A stretch of DNA of 64,000 bases from Sunxiuqinia elliptica (GTDB lineage: Bacteria; Bacteroidota; Bacteroidia; Bacteroidales; Prolixibacteraceae). Positions 36,454 to 44,029 of the stretch are shown in pieces; positions within the stretch are counted from its first letter, which is position 1, and each line of letters begins with the position of its first letter. The notes beneath the pieces are model-generated. The model made no database searches. It was given only the letters and a program-made list of their open reading frames with translations, and was not told where the DNA came from. The stretch spans positions 62,001 through 126,000 of the forward strand of contig NZ_FONW01000009.1 of the NCBI RefSeq assembly GCF_900113005.1. Direction: 5' to 3'. The position numbers and the translations under genes were made by a program.

Positions 36454-36528
36454 GGGCGGTTAGCTCAGTTGGTTCAGAGCACTTGGTTTACACCCAAGGG
36501 GTCGGGGGTTCGACTCCCTCACCGCCCA
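36454..36528 (+). tRNA. tRNA-Val (anticodon TAC), copy 1
   Basis: The 75-nt cloverleaf folds from GGGCGGT (acceptor 5' strand), a D arm (GCTC...GAGC), an anticodon arm with CTTGG-TTTACAC-CCAAG, so anticodon TAC, and a T arm with the TTCGA loop. It closes with ACCGCCC and an A discriminator; CCA is not encoded. It reads the GUA and related valine codons. Confidence 0.96.
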
Positions 36529-36529
36529 C

Positions 36530-36562
36530 AAAGAGGAATACAGCGATGTGTTCCTCTTTTTT
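36530..36562 (+). terminator. Terminator of the first tRNA-Val gene
   Basis: Arms AAGAGGAA (36531-36538) and TTCCTCTT (36551-36558) pair perfectly and run into a T tract to 36562. It stands 3 bases after the tRNA end. Confidence 0.85.
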
Positions 36563-36869
36563 ATGCTCCAAACTTTATAGAAACCGACAAGTCAATCACT
36601 CCAGGAACTTCCGACATTCACACCTAAACGCATTTGCATTCTTTGAAGCTCCTTTAAAACAATAGAATTCTCCGAAAACATAAAGACTTATCAAGTAAAA
36701 ATCGAGCGGTTCCCTGCCCGAATGAACGGTCAGACGGGGACTTCCTCACCGCCCACAAGCAATGTGTTCTTTTTTTTGTGCTAAACTTTAAGAAAGCTTC
36801 TAAAACGATTAAATAGTCCTCCCCTCTCCACCAAATTTTTCATTTTTTTCATTAATTCTCGCTCTTATT
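36563..36869. other. Spacer between two tRNA-Val genes
   Basis: A 307-bp stretch with no coding frame that stands out. It holds the decayed tRNA remnant at 36704-36755, the terminator-like remnant after it, and the promoter-proximal side of the second copy. Confidence 0.6.
36704..36755 (+). pseudogene. Decayed tRNA-Val remnant
   Basis: The 5' edge (GAGCGGTT) resembles the tRNA start with one change. The 3' part (CTTCCTCACCGCCCAC) matches the T-arm and acceptor end of the complete tRNAs, and the following GCAATGTGTTC and T run match their terminator downstream arm. The middle, including the anticodon arm, is missing. It is therefore a shortened third copy that can no longer fold. An alternative is an attachment-site scar, because tRNA 3' ends are common integration sites, but no integrase is nearby. 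Confidence 0.65.
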
Positions 36870-36900
36870 TTTGGTATCGTGAAAAAAGGATTTATATTTG
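36870..36900 (+). promoter_or_regulatory. Promoter of the second tRNA-Val gene
   Basis: TTTG at 36870-36873, 19 bases, then TATATTTG at 36893-36900, identical in spacing to copy 1. Upstream sequence differs between the copies, so the promoter lies near the left edge of the duplicated block. Confidence 0.85.
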
Positions 36901-36907
36901 CATCGCC

Positions 36908-36934
36908 TTTCTGAAAAGGAGGTGAGTTCAGAAA
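36908..36934 (+). ncRNA. tRNA-Val leader hairpin with a Shine-Dalgarno loop (copy 2)
   Basis: Identical to copy 1: the 8-bp stem TTTCTGAA/TTCAGAAA with loop AAGGAGGTGAG at 36916-36926, between promoter and tRNA. Because the whole block is duplicated, identity alone does not prove selection on the hairpin. Confidence 0.5.
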
Positions 36935-36940
36935 ACATTC

Positions 36941-37015
36941 GGGCGGTTAGCTCAGTTGGTTCAGAGCACTTGGTTTACACCCAAGGGGTCGGGGGTTCGA
37001 CTCCCTCACCGCCCA
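36941..37015 (+). tRNA. tRNA-Val (anticodon TAC), copy 2
   Basis: Identical over 75 nt to copy 1, with the same TAC anticodon and TTCGA T-loop, and no encoded CCA. The duplicated block runs from shortly before the promoter -7 box through the terminator. Confidence 0.96.
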
Positions 37016-37016
37016 C

Positions 37017-37051
37017 AAAAGAGGAATACAGCAATGTGTTCCTCTTTTTTT
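37017..37051 (+). terminator. Terminator of the second tRNA-Val gene
   Basis: The same AAGAGGAA/TTCCTCTT stem as in copy 1, with one base different in the loop, and a longer T tract ending at 37051. Confidence 0.85.
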
Positions 37052-37083
37052 ATGCTTTAAACTTTCGCAAAAAATAGCCCCTA

Positions 37084-37119
37084 GCAAAAAAAGAGAAACA
37101 CCCCAAAGTGTCTCTCTTT
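37084..37119 (-). terminator. Terminator of the nagB operon
   Basis: On the minus strand the arms at 37108-37119 and 37090-37101 pair over 12 bp (one G-U) with a 6-nt loop and run into seven T. It lies 74 bases after the NagB-like stop and closes the long minus-strand operon that begins near 45058. Confidence 0.8.
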
Positions 37120-37192
37120 CTATTTAAACAAAACAGCTTACTCGAACCGTAAAACTTAACCCGAATCAATTTTTAGACGCTCTACAACTTCA

Positions 37193-37972
37193 TCAAAGCA
37201 TTTCTTTAAGTTTTAAATCAGCCGAAGAAAGCCGGTCCAGGTATAAAATCGCATGTGGATGCTCCCGAAGTATTGTCGCTGGGCATGCCGTAGATATCTC
37301 CTGATTCAGCGTGTTAAACACCGCTTTGGCCTTTTGAATTCCTGGGACAACACAACTAATTTTTTTAGCGCGCATAATCGCAGGAATTGTCAACGAAAGC
37401 GCCTCTTTTGGCACATCACTCAAGGTCGGGAACCAGCCCTCGCCCAACTGCTGAAGCCGACAGGCCTCATCCAATTCAACCACTTTCACCAGTTTCGGAT
37501 CGTTAAAATCAGCTACCGGAGGATCATTAAAGGCAATGTGTCCATTTTCACCAATCCCAATACAGGCAACATCAATCGAGTGTCCCTTAAGCAGTTTTTC
37601 ATAACGAGCCACTTCTGCATCCACATCCGGAGCATCTCCATTCAGATAATGTACCTCGCGGGGATTAACCTTCTCCAGAATACGCTCTTTCAAATATTTT
37701 CGAAAGCTTGCTGGATGTGTTTCCGGAAGATCCTTGTACTCATCCAAATGAAACACGGTAACCTTTTGCCAGTCGATTGTCTGCTTTTGCAGGTGTTCCA
37801 AAAATTTAAACTGAGAAGCGCCCGTTGCCAAAATCAGATTAGCAACACCTCTCTGAGCAATCGCCTCTTGCAAAATTCCAGCAACAGATTTAGCGGCTAC
37901 CTGCCCAATGATATCATTTGTTTCAAACAATTTCACTTCAAGCTTATCGGCCTGAAAATTTATATTTTTCAT
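37193..37972 (-). CDS. NagB-like glucosamine-6-phosphate deaminase/isomerase family protein
   Basis: A 259-residue cytoplasmic protein of the NagB/6-phosphogluconolactonase fold. The phosphosugar site FHLDEYKDLPETHP keeps the Asp (D77) that acts as base in NagB. The next motif reads GIGENGHIAFNDPP, so the second catalytic Asp of E. coli NagB (D141) is Asn (N143) and E148 is Asp (D150), while the ring-opening His (H145) is kept. This form recurs in divergent NagB-like proteins. Deamination or isomerisation of a related phosphosugar is likely, but classical GlcN-6-P deaminase activity is not certain. It is the last gene of an operon with nagA and an Nramp-fold transporter. Confidence 0.82.
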   Translation of the reverse strand: MKNINFQADKLEVKLFETNDIIGQVAAKSVAGILQEAIAQRGVANLILATGASQFKFLEHLQKQTIDWQKVTVFHLDEYKDLPETHPASFRKYLKERILEKVNPREVHYLNGDAPDVDAEVARYEKLLKGHSIDVACIGIGENGHIAFNDPPVADFNDPKLVKVVELDEACRLQQLGEGWFPTLSDVPKEALSLTIPAIMRAKKISCVVPGIQKAKAVFNTLNQEISTACPATILREHPHAILYLDRLSSADLKLKEML

Positions 37973-38007
37973 GTTAATTCGATTTAAGATAAAGTAACGA
38001 AGGGGTG

Positions 38008-39246
38008 TTAAAACAATTCAGCGATTGCAAACCAACTGGTTACAAAGGAGAAAAGTACGACAGCCAGAATTCCAACATTTTCCTTGAGTTTAGCATGATT
38101 CTTTCCCATCAATGCAGGACGATTGATCAATAACAAAATTGGAATAGCAACAGCCGGTAAAATAACAGCCTGAAAAGCCTGAGAGAACACCATTAAGGCG
38201 GGAGGTCGCTGCTCCAGGAAGATCGTTCCAAAAGCAAATATCATGGCCACAAAAATCAAGACACGAGATTGCGTCGATTTTGTGTTTCGGGGTTTTCCTG
38301 AATAATCGGCAATTAACCAGGGAGCAATTAACACAATTGGAAAGATTGTTGATAAACCAGCTCCAACAATTCCCAAAATCAGAACAAAAGCGGCCACATT
38401 CCCGCCAATTGGAGCAAACAGATGAATCATCTCAACTGTATTTTCCAACTTCAAGCCCATCACATGGAGCGTACCGGCTGCCACAGCCATAATCACCCCA
38501 CTCAAAAACAACATCATTGACGCAGAAACAAAGGCATCTTTCTTTTCATCCTTGAGGTTATTAATTGTCCAGCCCTTCTCGGCAACTACTGAGCTTCGCA
38601 TGATGAATACCGCAGCAGAACAGGTGGTACCAGCAATGGCTGCGACCAAACCCAAAGCTCCGGGCGTATCTGGAATTCCGGGAACCAACCCTTCAGTAAG
38701 GGTTGAAAAATCAGGTTGAACCATAAAAAACACCACGATAAACGACAGCCCCATAAAAATTACAAAGACAGTCAGTGCTTTCTCGAAGGTTTTATACTGG
38801 CCAAACCACAACAACAAATACAAGCCCACAGCCAACACCAAAATAATCCATCCACGCGACACCATCAAGTCGTTAAACAACAGCCGAATGGCTTCCTGAA
38901 CCAAATCAGCCACAATGCCCATCACGCCCATTAAAGCCAGTAATTCACCAATAATCAGAGCCGCAAGGATATACAAAGCCAACACCCAGCCATACCGAAA
39001 TTCGTGCTTGATATTATACAAAGCAGTTTTGCCGGAAACCAGCGTCACCTTACCATAGGCAACCATCAAGATGAAGGTAAAAACACAGGACAGCACCAAG
39101 GCCCAAAAAAGCTCCATCCCAAACTCTGCCCCTGTTTTGGCCATGGTCGTCACACTTCCCGTACCAATATTATAGCCAATAAGAAACAAGCCTGGACCTA
39201 CGGCAGCGAGAGCCAGTTTTATTTTATACCAAATTTTTTTATCCAT
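38008..39246 (-). CDS. Nramp-fold transporter lacking the metal-binding motifs
   Basis: A 412-residue membrane protein with 11 predicted helices and the Nramp fold. Helix 1 keeps the GPG (17-19) start, but where Nramp metal transporters have DPGN this one has GTGS (residues 28-31, in GYNIGTGS). In helix 6 the MPHN site is replaced by SAAV in the GTTCSAAVFIMRSSVV stretch. The residues that bind Mn2+ or Fe2+ are thus absent. It lies between the nagA-type and nagB-type genes, so import of an amino sugar or derivative is a reasonable inference. It is not likely to be a metal transporter. Confidence 0.8.
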   Translation of the reverse strand: MDKKIWYKIKLALAAVGPGLFLIGYNIGTGSVTTMAKTGAEFGMELFWALVLSCVFTFILMVAYGKVTLVSGKTALYNIKHEFRYGWVLALYILAALIIGELLALMGVMGIVADLVQEAIRLLFNDLMVSRGWIILVLAVGLYLLLWFGQYKTFEKALTVFVIFMGLSFIVVFFMVQPDFSTLTEGLVPGIPDTPGALGLVAAIAGTTCSAAVFIMRSSVVAEKGWTINNLKDEKKDAFVSASMMLFLSGVIMAVAAGTLHVMGLKLENTVEMIHLFAPIGGNVAAFVLILGIVGAGLSTIFPIVLIAPWLIADYSGKPRNTKSTQSRVLIFVAMIFAFGTIFLEQRPPALMVFSQAFQAVILPAVAIPILLLINRPALMGKNHAKLKENVGILAVVLFSFVTSWFAIAELF

Positions 39247-39290
39247 TCTGTTTAGTTCGATTAGTTTTTTGTCACCAGAGCAGGTTCAAT

Positions 39291-40535
39291 TTACTTTTGC
39301 TCGTAAACCAACTGCCCCCCAACATAGGTTTTCTGAATATCAATCCGGTAGTCATTCAAACTAAAAACAATCAGGTCAGCACGCTTACCCGGCTCTAAAA
39401 CACCACGATCATTCAATCCATACAATTTGGCAGGATTAGTACTGGCCATTTGAACAGCTTGCGCCAACGTACAGCCCGTCACTTCCATGATGTGTCCAAC
39501 TCCCTTGGTCATTGCTGAAGCCGATCCGTACAACACGTTTTGCGCCGGATACCGAAGCATTCCCTCTTCAGTCAGCTCGATTGTCTCCCCGGTTTGCGTC
39601 TTGTATATCCCCGGATCCAGGGCGGCATAACTTGTTACATCCGAAGTAATAATCGTTCGGTCAACTCCCTTGGTCTGGTAAAAAGTCTGAATTTCTTCAG
39701 GAAGCAAATGAAAACCATCGCAAATAATACTGATCATAAAACGTTGATCAGCCAATTGCGACCAGAAGGGATTCCGATGCCGATTAATCATATTCGCAGC
39801 ACCATTTCCAAGGTGAGTTGCTATTTTAGCACCACGATCAATGGCAGCTGTCACCACATCGGCCGGTGCATTATGATGTCCCAAAGCCACAACAATGCCC
39901 GCGCGGCTACACTGACTTACAAAGTCAAGACCACCCTCCAACTCAGGCGCTAAAGTCACCTGCAAAATTTTATTATCTGCAGCCTCTATCAGCTCTGTGA
40001 ATCGTTTCCAATCAGGCAATTCAACAAACTTTTTGGGATGCGCTCCCCGGTAGCCATCTTCGGGATTGATATAGGGGCCTTCCATGTGAAAGCCAGGAAT
40101 TGAGCCCAACAACTTCGGATCATCAGAAGCCTTTGCTAAAATCTTCAAATTCTTGATCAGCAACTCATGATCATTCGTAGTCAAGGTCGGCAAATAAGTG
40201 GTCACCCCCTTTTTCCATAACTCCTGCGTGGCTTTTTCAACACCAGCAAAAGTCAAATCACTTCCTCCAAAAGAAAATGAAATGCCTGCAAAACCATTCA
40301 CCTGGTTATCGATAAACCCTGGTGCAATGTAAACAGCCGGAGCTCCCTCGGGCAGTTTCTCCAAACGAACAATCTCCTGAATCTTTCCATCCTCAAGCTG
40401 AATTTCCACCGGAGACTGATCATAATAAAGCAAGCCCACGATTCTATCGCCAGCCCAAGCACTATTCAGTACAAAAGAGGCCAACAAAAAGAAGAGTACT
40501 TTATTTGTTTTAATCTGATATTTATTTCGTTTCAT
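39291..40535 (-). CDS. NagA-like deacetylase with an N-terminal signal peptide
   Basis: A 414-residue amidohydrolase related to N-acetylglucosamine-6-phosphate deacetylase. The barrel motifs are PGFIDNQVNG (the Gln-x-Asn type of E. coli NagA), FHMEGPYINPEDGYRGAH (metal Glu), ALGHHNAP, ATHLGNGA and the active-site Asp in ITSDVTSYAA. Before them lies a signal peptide (residues about 13-29, ending NSAWA), so the enzyme should act in the periplasm, where phosphorylated sugars are not expected. Together with the altered NagB-like gene this points to a related but different substrate. Confidence 0.83.
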   Translation of the reverse strand: MKRNKYQIKTNKVLFFLLASFVLNSAWAGDRIVGLLYYDQSPVEIQLEDGKIQEIVRLEKLPEGAPAVYIAPGFIDNQVNGFAGISFSFGGSDLTFAGVEKATQELWKKGVTTYLPTLTTNDHELLIKNLKILAKASDDPKLLGSIPGFHMEGPYINPEDGYRGAHPKKFVELPDWKRFTELIEAADNKILQVTLAPELEGGLDFVSQCSRAGIVVALGHHNAPADVVTAAIDRGAKIATHLGNGAANMINRHRNPFWSQLADQRFMISIICDGFHLLPEEIQTFYQTKGVDRTIITSDVTSYAALDPGIYKTQTGETIELTEEGMLRYPAQNVLYGSASAMTKGVGHIMEVTGCTLAQAVQMASTNPAKLYGLNDRGVLEPGKRADLIVFSLNDYRIDIQKTYVGGQLVYEQK

Positions 40536-40545
40536 CTTATTGGTT

Positions 40546-42141
40546 TTAAACGATTTTTCGATTTACCTCATCCCATTGAACCATCCGTTTTTCGACATAG
40601 GACTGATGAGCCATAATGCAGGCTATGCCTTCCTCATAAGCCATTTCGATATTGGCACTTGGCTCATTTCCGTTGCGAATGCAGTTAATCCATTCGCGAA
40701 CATGAAGGTGAGTAACATCTATACGCCGCCCATTAACGGTCGTTGTGGTTAAACCGCGTGAGGCATAATACCGCTCGCTTGCAGAACTCACGGCATCGAT
40801 TTGTCCAGCCTCCGGGTTAAAAGAAATCATCGGCGCTGACGGATCAATCACACCTGACTGAATCCCTTCAGCATAGCGCGTCGAATTTCGATCGGCCGTA
40901 ATAATGGCATTATTTCCCAACTCCATGGAACCGTCATGCCCCATAAATACCCGACCACGACCACGGCTGGACGCCAAATTTCCGCTATACATCAGCGTAA
41001 GATCTTTATCCGGATATTCAAAAACGCAATGCAACGAATCCGGCATCTCACGGTTGTCCTTCCAGTAATAAATTCCACCAGACGACATCACCGATTTTGG
41101 AATCCCGATACGAAGCAACTGATTCACCGCATCGAATTCATGCGTAAACAGCTGACCAATCATTCCAGAGTCATAATCGAACCATTTGGTCCAATTATAA
41201 TACCGATCCGCACTGAAAGGTGCGTACGGTGCCTCTCCCAGCCATTGCTTCCAATCAATCGTCTGCTCATTGCCCGGCTTAGGATTTCCTTTGGCATCCA
41301 AATGCCTGATCCACGCACCACTCGCCGTATTCCGATTGGAGGTTGTCTCAACCAAGGTAATTTTTCCCAATAGGTTTCGCTTAATAATTTCTTTGGCCTG
41401 CTTAAAAACAATGCTTTGCGTGATTTGGTGCCCCAGCTGAAAAACAACACCCGATTGCTTAACGGTTTCATACAGTTCATTCAGCTCATCTTCTTTCAAA
41501 GCAACACTTTTCTCGCAATAAATATGTTTTCCTGCTTTAGCGGCATCAATGGCAATTCGTGCATGATGATGATCCGGCGTAGCGATCAAAACAGCATCAA
41601 TTGAATCGTCCGCCAACATTTCGTGATAAGTTCGGTAGCGTTTTACCGGCAAAGCGGCAGCACCATCACCACCAGGCCTGACCTTATTACTTGCAGTATC
41701 AATCCCGTTTTGAGCATGCTCATCAAACACATCACATATTCCGGTAATGGCCACATTCAGATATTCCTGCTGCAACCAATCATTCAACAACTTTCGTTTT
41801 TTCCAGCTTTCCGTATCCGTGGGATGCATAAATCCCAAGGCATGAGAAAGCTGCCGGGCACGAGTTCCAAAGCCAATAAATCCAAGCCGAATAAGATCGC
41901 CCGAAGGCTTTGCATTTCCATAATCCATTTTCGGAAACTCAATATCATCAAGCCCAAGCTCGCGAACAATCTGCTTGCGCTTATCGGCTTCGTAGTTAGT
42001 CTTTCTCAAAATCTCAAAGCCCAACAATCCGGCTACCGGAACACCCGCCAATGCTTTTAAAACCGTTCGGCGTTTCATTCCTTCCGCCCGTTTATTTTCA
42101 TTGGAAGTATTGGTCTTTTCCTGTTTTCTTTTTTCGGTCAT
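40546..42141 (-). CDS. Tat-targeted Gfo/Idh/MocA family protein
   Basis: A 531-residue protein. A Tat-type signal (MKRRTVLKALAGVPVAGLLG) follows about 20 extra N-terminal residues. The Rossmann domain begins LIRLGFIGFGTRARQLS, and the catalytic-loop motif is CEKS (HIYCEKSVALKEDE) in place of the usual EKP. The C-terminal Gfo/Idh domain has the HEFDAVNQLLRIG segment. Proteins of this type in Bacteroidota oxidise or rearrange glycosides with a tightly bound NAD. It overlaps the DoxX gene by 4 bases. Confidence 0.85.
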   Translation of the reverse strand: MTEKRKQEKTNTSNENKRAEGMKRRTVLKALAGVPVAGLLGFEILRKTNYEADKRKQIVRELGLDDIEFPKMDYGNAKPSGDLIRLGFIGFGTRARQLSHALGFMHPTDTESWKKRKLLNDWLQQEYLNVAITGICDVFDEHAQNGIDTASNKVRPGGDGAAALPVKRYRTYHEMLADDSIDAVLIATPDHHHARIAIDAAKAGKHIYCEKSVALKEDELNELYETVKQSGVVFQLGHQITQSIVFKQAKEIIKRNLLGKITLVETTSNRNTASGAWIRHLDAKGNPKPGNEQTIDWKQWLGEAPYAPFSADRYYNWTKWFDYDSGMIGQLFTHEFDAVNQLLRIGIPKSVMSSGGIYYWKDNREMPDSLHCVFEYPDKDLTLMYSGNLASSRGRGRVFMGHDGSMELGNNAIITADRNSTRYAEGIQSGVIDPSAPMISFNPEAGQIDAVSSASERYYASRGLTTTTVNGRRIDVTHLHVREWINCIRNGNEPSANIEMAYEEGIACIMAHQSYVEKRMVQWDEVNRKIV

Positions 42142-42641
42142 TTCACACCTCCGTTTCTTCTTGTTCTCAACCGTTGAATTATGGCATCCAGCCCAACAAC
42201 TGCACTTGTAGGAAATACGGCAAGCACCACCAAGGCAATTGATTCGAACAAGGTTTTATCGACAATTAGATTGTTGCCATCCACAGGGCGCGCGTATTCC
42301 ACTCCAATCAAAGGAGGACAAGTGAGATAATAGGTAAAAACTAAGATTGCACCTGCCCATGCGGCGGTTCGAGCACAAATTCCGAGGAGCAGACCAACTC
42401 CAATCGCGATCAATCCCCAGGTGTTTAAGAAGTCCACAGTTGATAAAACAGTCGGATGAGAAGTTACCCAGCCGGCAAAACCGGACATTATTCCTTGTGC
42501 CTGCTGTAGAAAACCAAGAGACGACCAATCGGGATTTAGCAACTTGGCAATTCCTTCGTAGAGAATATGCCAGCCAATCAGCCATCTCAACAAGACCAAA
42601 GAATAGGTTTGTAGTTTCGTATAGTTAGTTTCGTATTTCAT
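42138..42641 (-). CDS. DoxX family membrane protein
   Basis: A 167-residue protein with four membrane helices; the first reads YSLVLLRWLIGWHILYEGI, and later ones include GLIAIGVGLLLGICARTAAW. The family covers quinol-linked subunits and small permeases, and DoxX-like genes often stand next to exported Gfo/Idh proteins. A possible role is to pass electrons from the exported NAD(P)-dependent enzyme to the membrane; this is an inference from neighbourhood. Start overlaps the end of the upstream operon partner through ATGA. Confidence 0.82.
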   Translation of the reverse strand: MKYETNYTKLQTYSLVLLRWLIGWHILYEGIAKLLNPDWSSLGFLQQAQGIMSGFAGWVTSHPTVLSTVDFLNTWGLIAIGVGLLLGICARTAAWAGAILVFTYYLTCPPLIGVEYARPVDGNNLIVDKTLFESIALVVLAVFPTSAVVGLDAIIQRLRTRRNGGVK

Positions 42642-42666
42642 CTCGTTAAATCAGGTTTTGTCTCAA

Positions 42667-44010
42667 TCAAAGCTTCATTTCCCAACCTTTTTCATAGCGT
42701 CGCGACCACAATTTTTCAGCGTCCCGATCTTTTACGATGTGCCCATTTTGAGGATCAATATCCAACGAATGACCAACTCGTTGGGCAATATTTCCAAGTT
42801 GAACCAACAAGGTACTCTTGTGTCCCGAGTCGATATCAGAATGAAGTTGAGCGCCTTTTAAAATACCATCGAAAAAATTCTGAATATGAAGCGCATCCAA
42901 CTGCTGAGCAGGACTAGCCGCATTACGAGGATCAATTTTGTCTTTATCCACGACCTTCTTCAATTCTTTTCCACTCACATCAAACAAGGTATAACCATTT
43001 CCACCTGTAATCAGCACCGAACCTTTGTCTCCAAAGAACTGAGCGCCAACCGAACTTCCTTCAATCGAACGGGCATTACAGCTTCGGCCTTCCCAAGTCA
43101 TTGTAAATCCGCCCGGGAAATCAAGACTAATCACCTGCGTATCGGGAGTTTCCCAATCATCCTGATAATGAAAACGACCACCGTTGGAGCTCACCCGATT
43201 TGGATAATCCACTTCCATTCCCCATCGCAAAAGGTCAACCATATGCGTTCCGTTATTCAGTGCCTCACCCGTTCCCCAATGCCAGAACCAGTGCCAATTG
43301 TAATGCACATAATTGTCCTTGAAAGCTCTTCGCGGAGCTGGTCCTTGCCACAAATCCCAATTCAACCAATCAGGAACTGCCGCTTCTTTTCCAACCCCAA
43401 TCGGACCTCTCTTATTAGTGTACCAGCTTTTCCCAAAATACGGTTTGCCAATCGCTCCGGACTGTATTTCCTTGATTGCCTCAACAACATTGGGCCACGA
43501 GCGTCGCTGATTTCCCATCTGCAACACCTGTCCGTATTTTGCGGCAGCCTGCACCAATATCTCGCCCTCTTCAGGACTATGGCTACATGGCTTTTCCAGG
43601 TAAACATGCTTGCCTGCCTTCATGGCCAATAAAGCCGCTGGCGCGTGCCAATGGTCAGGCGTGGCAACCACGATTGCATCCATATCTTTCGCTTCCAAGG
43701 CATTTCTAAAATCGGGCATGGCCTTTGGTTTTGAACCGGTAATTTTTGCAACAGCATCGATACACTTTGCCGCAGCTCGCGTATCCACATCGCTCACATA
43801 AACCAGGTTGCAGTTTTTCTGCATGGCAAAATTTTGCGCCAGCGCATTTCCCCGGGAATTAACTCCCATTACGCCAACATTGATGCGCTCATTCGCCCCA
43901 GCAATATTGCGATAGCTTCGCGCACTAAACCCAGGCAACACACCTCCAACTGTCAAGGCTGCCGTTCCTAAAACTGTTTTTCGGATAAAATCTCTTCTAT
44001 TATTTTCCAT
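42667..44010 (-). CDS. Tat-targeted Gfo/Idh/MocA oxidoreductase
   Basis: A 447-residue protein with a Tat signal (NNRRDFIRKTVLGTAALTVG, then a cleavage region ending SA). The Rossmann fold begins INVGVMGVNSRGNAL and the catalytic EKP motif is present (VYLEKPCSHSPEEGE). A His- and Trp-rich segment (NYVHYNWHWFWHWGTGEALN) is typical of this Bacteroidota subgroup. The reaction is unknown: probably an NAD-dependent oxidation, epimerisation or redox-assisted glycoside cleavage in the periplasm. Confidence 0.87.
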   Translation of the reverse strand: MENNRRDFIRKTVLGTAALTVGGVLPGFSARSYRNIAGANERINVGVMGVNSRGNALAQNFAMQKNCNLVYVSDVDTRAAAKCIDAVAKITGSKPKAMPDFRNALEAKDMDAIVVATPDHWHAPAALLAMKAGKHVYLEKPCSHSPEEGEILVQAAAKYGQVLQMGNQRRSWPNVVEAIKEIQSGAIGKPYFGKSWYTNKRGPIGVGKEAAVPDWLNWDLWQGPAPRRAFKDNYVHYNWHWFWHWGTGEALNNGTHMVDLLRWGMEVDYPNRVSSNGGRFHYQDDWETPDTQVISLDFPGGFTMTWEGRSCNARSIEGSSVGAQFFGDKGSVLITGGNGYTLFDVSGKELKKVVDKDKIDPRNAASPAQQLDALHIQNFFDGILKGAQLHSDIDSGHKSTLLVQLGNIAQRVGHSLDIDPQNGHIVKDRDAEKLWSRRYEKGWEMKL

Positions 44011-44029
44011 GATCTATTTCTTTTATTTA

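Noticed and set aside
36384-36665. An open frame over the first tRNA-Val
   Set aside because: It runs through a well-folded tRNA and its promoter and terminator, so translation is implausible.
37253-37987. A 244-codon open frame on the plus strand
   Set aside because: It lies wholly opposite the NagB-like gene, whose protein has clear family motifs; the antisense frame reads as Cys-, His- and Arg-rich sequence with no recognisable domain.
42886-43632. A 248-codon open frame on the plus strand
   Set aside because: It is antisense to a Gfo/Idh/MocA gene with intact motifs and shows no domain of its own.
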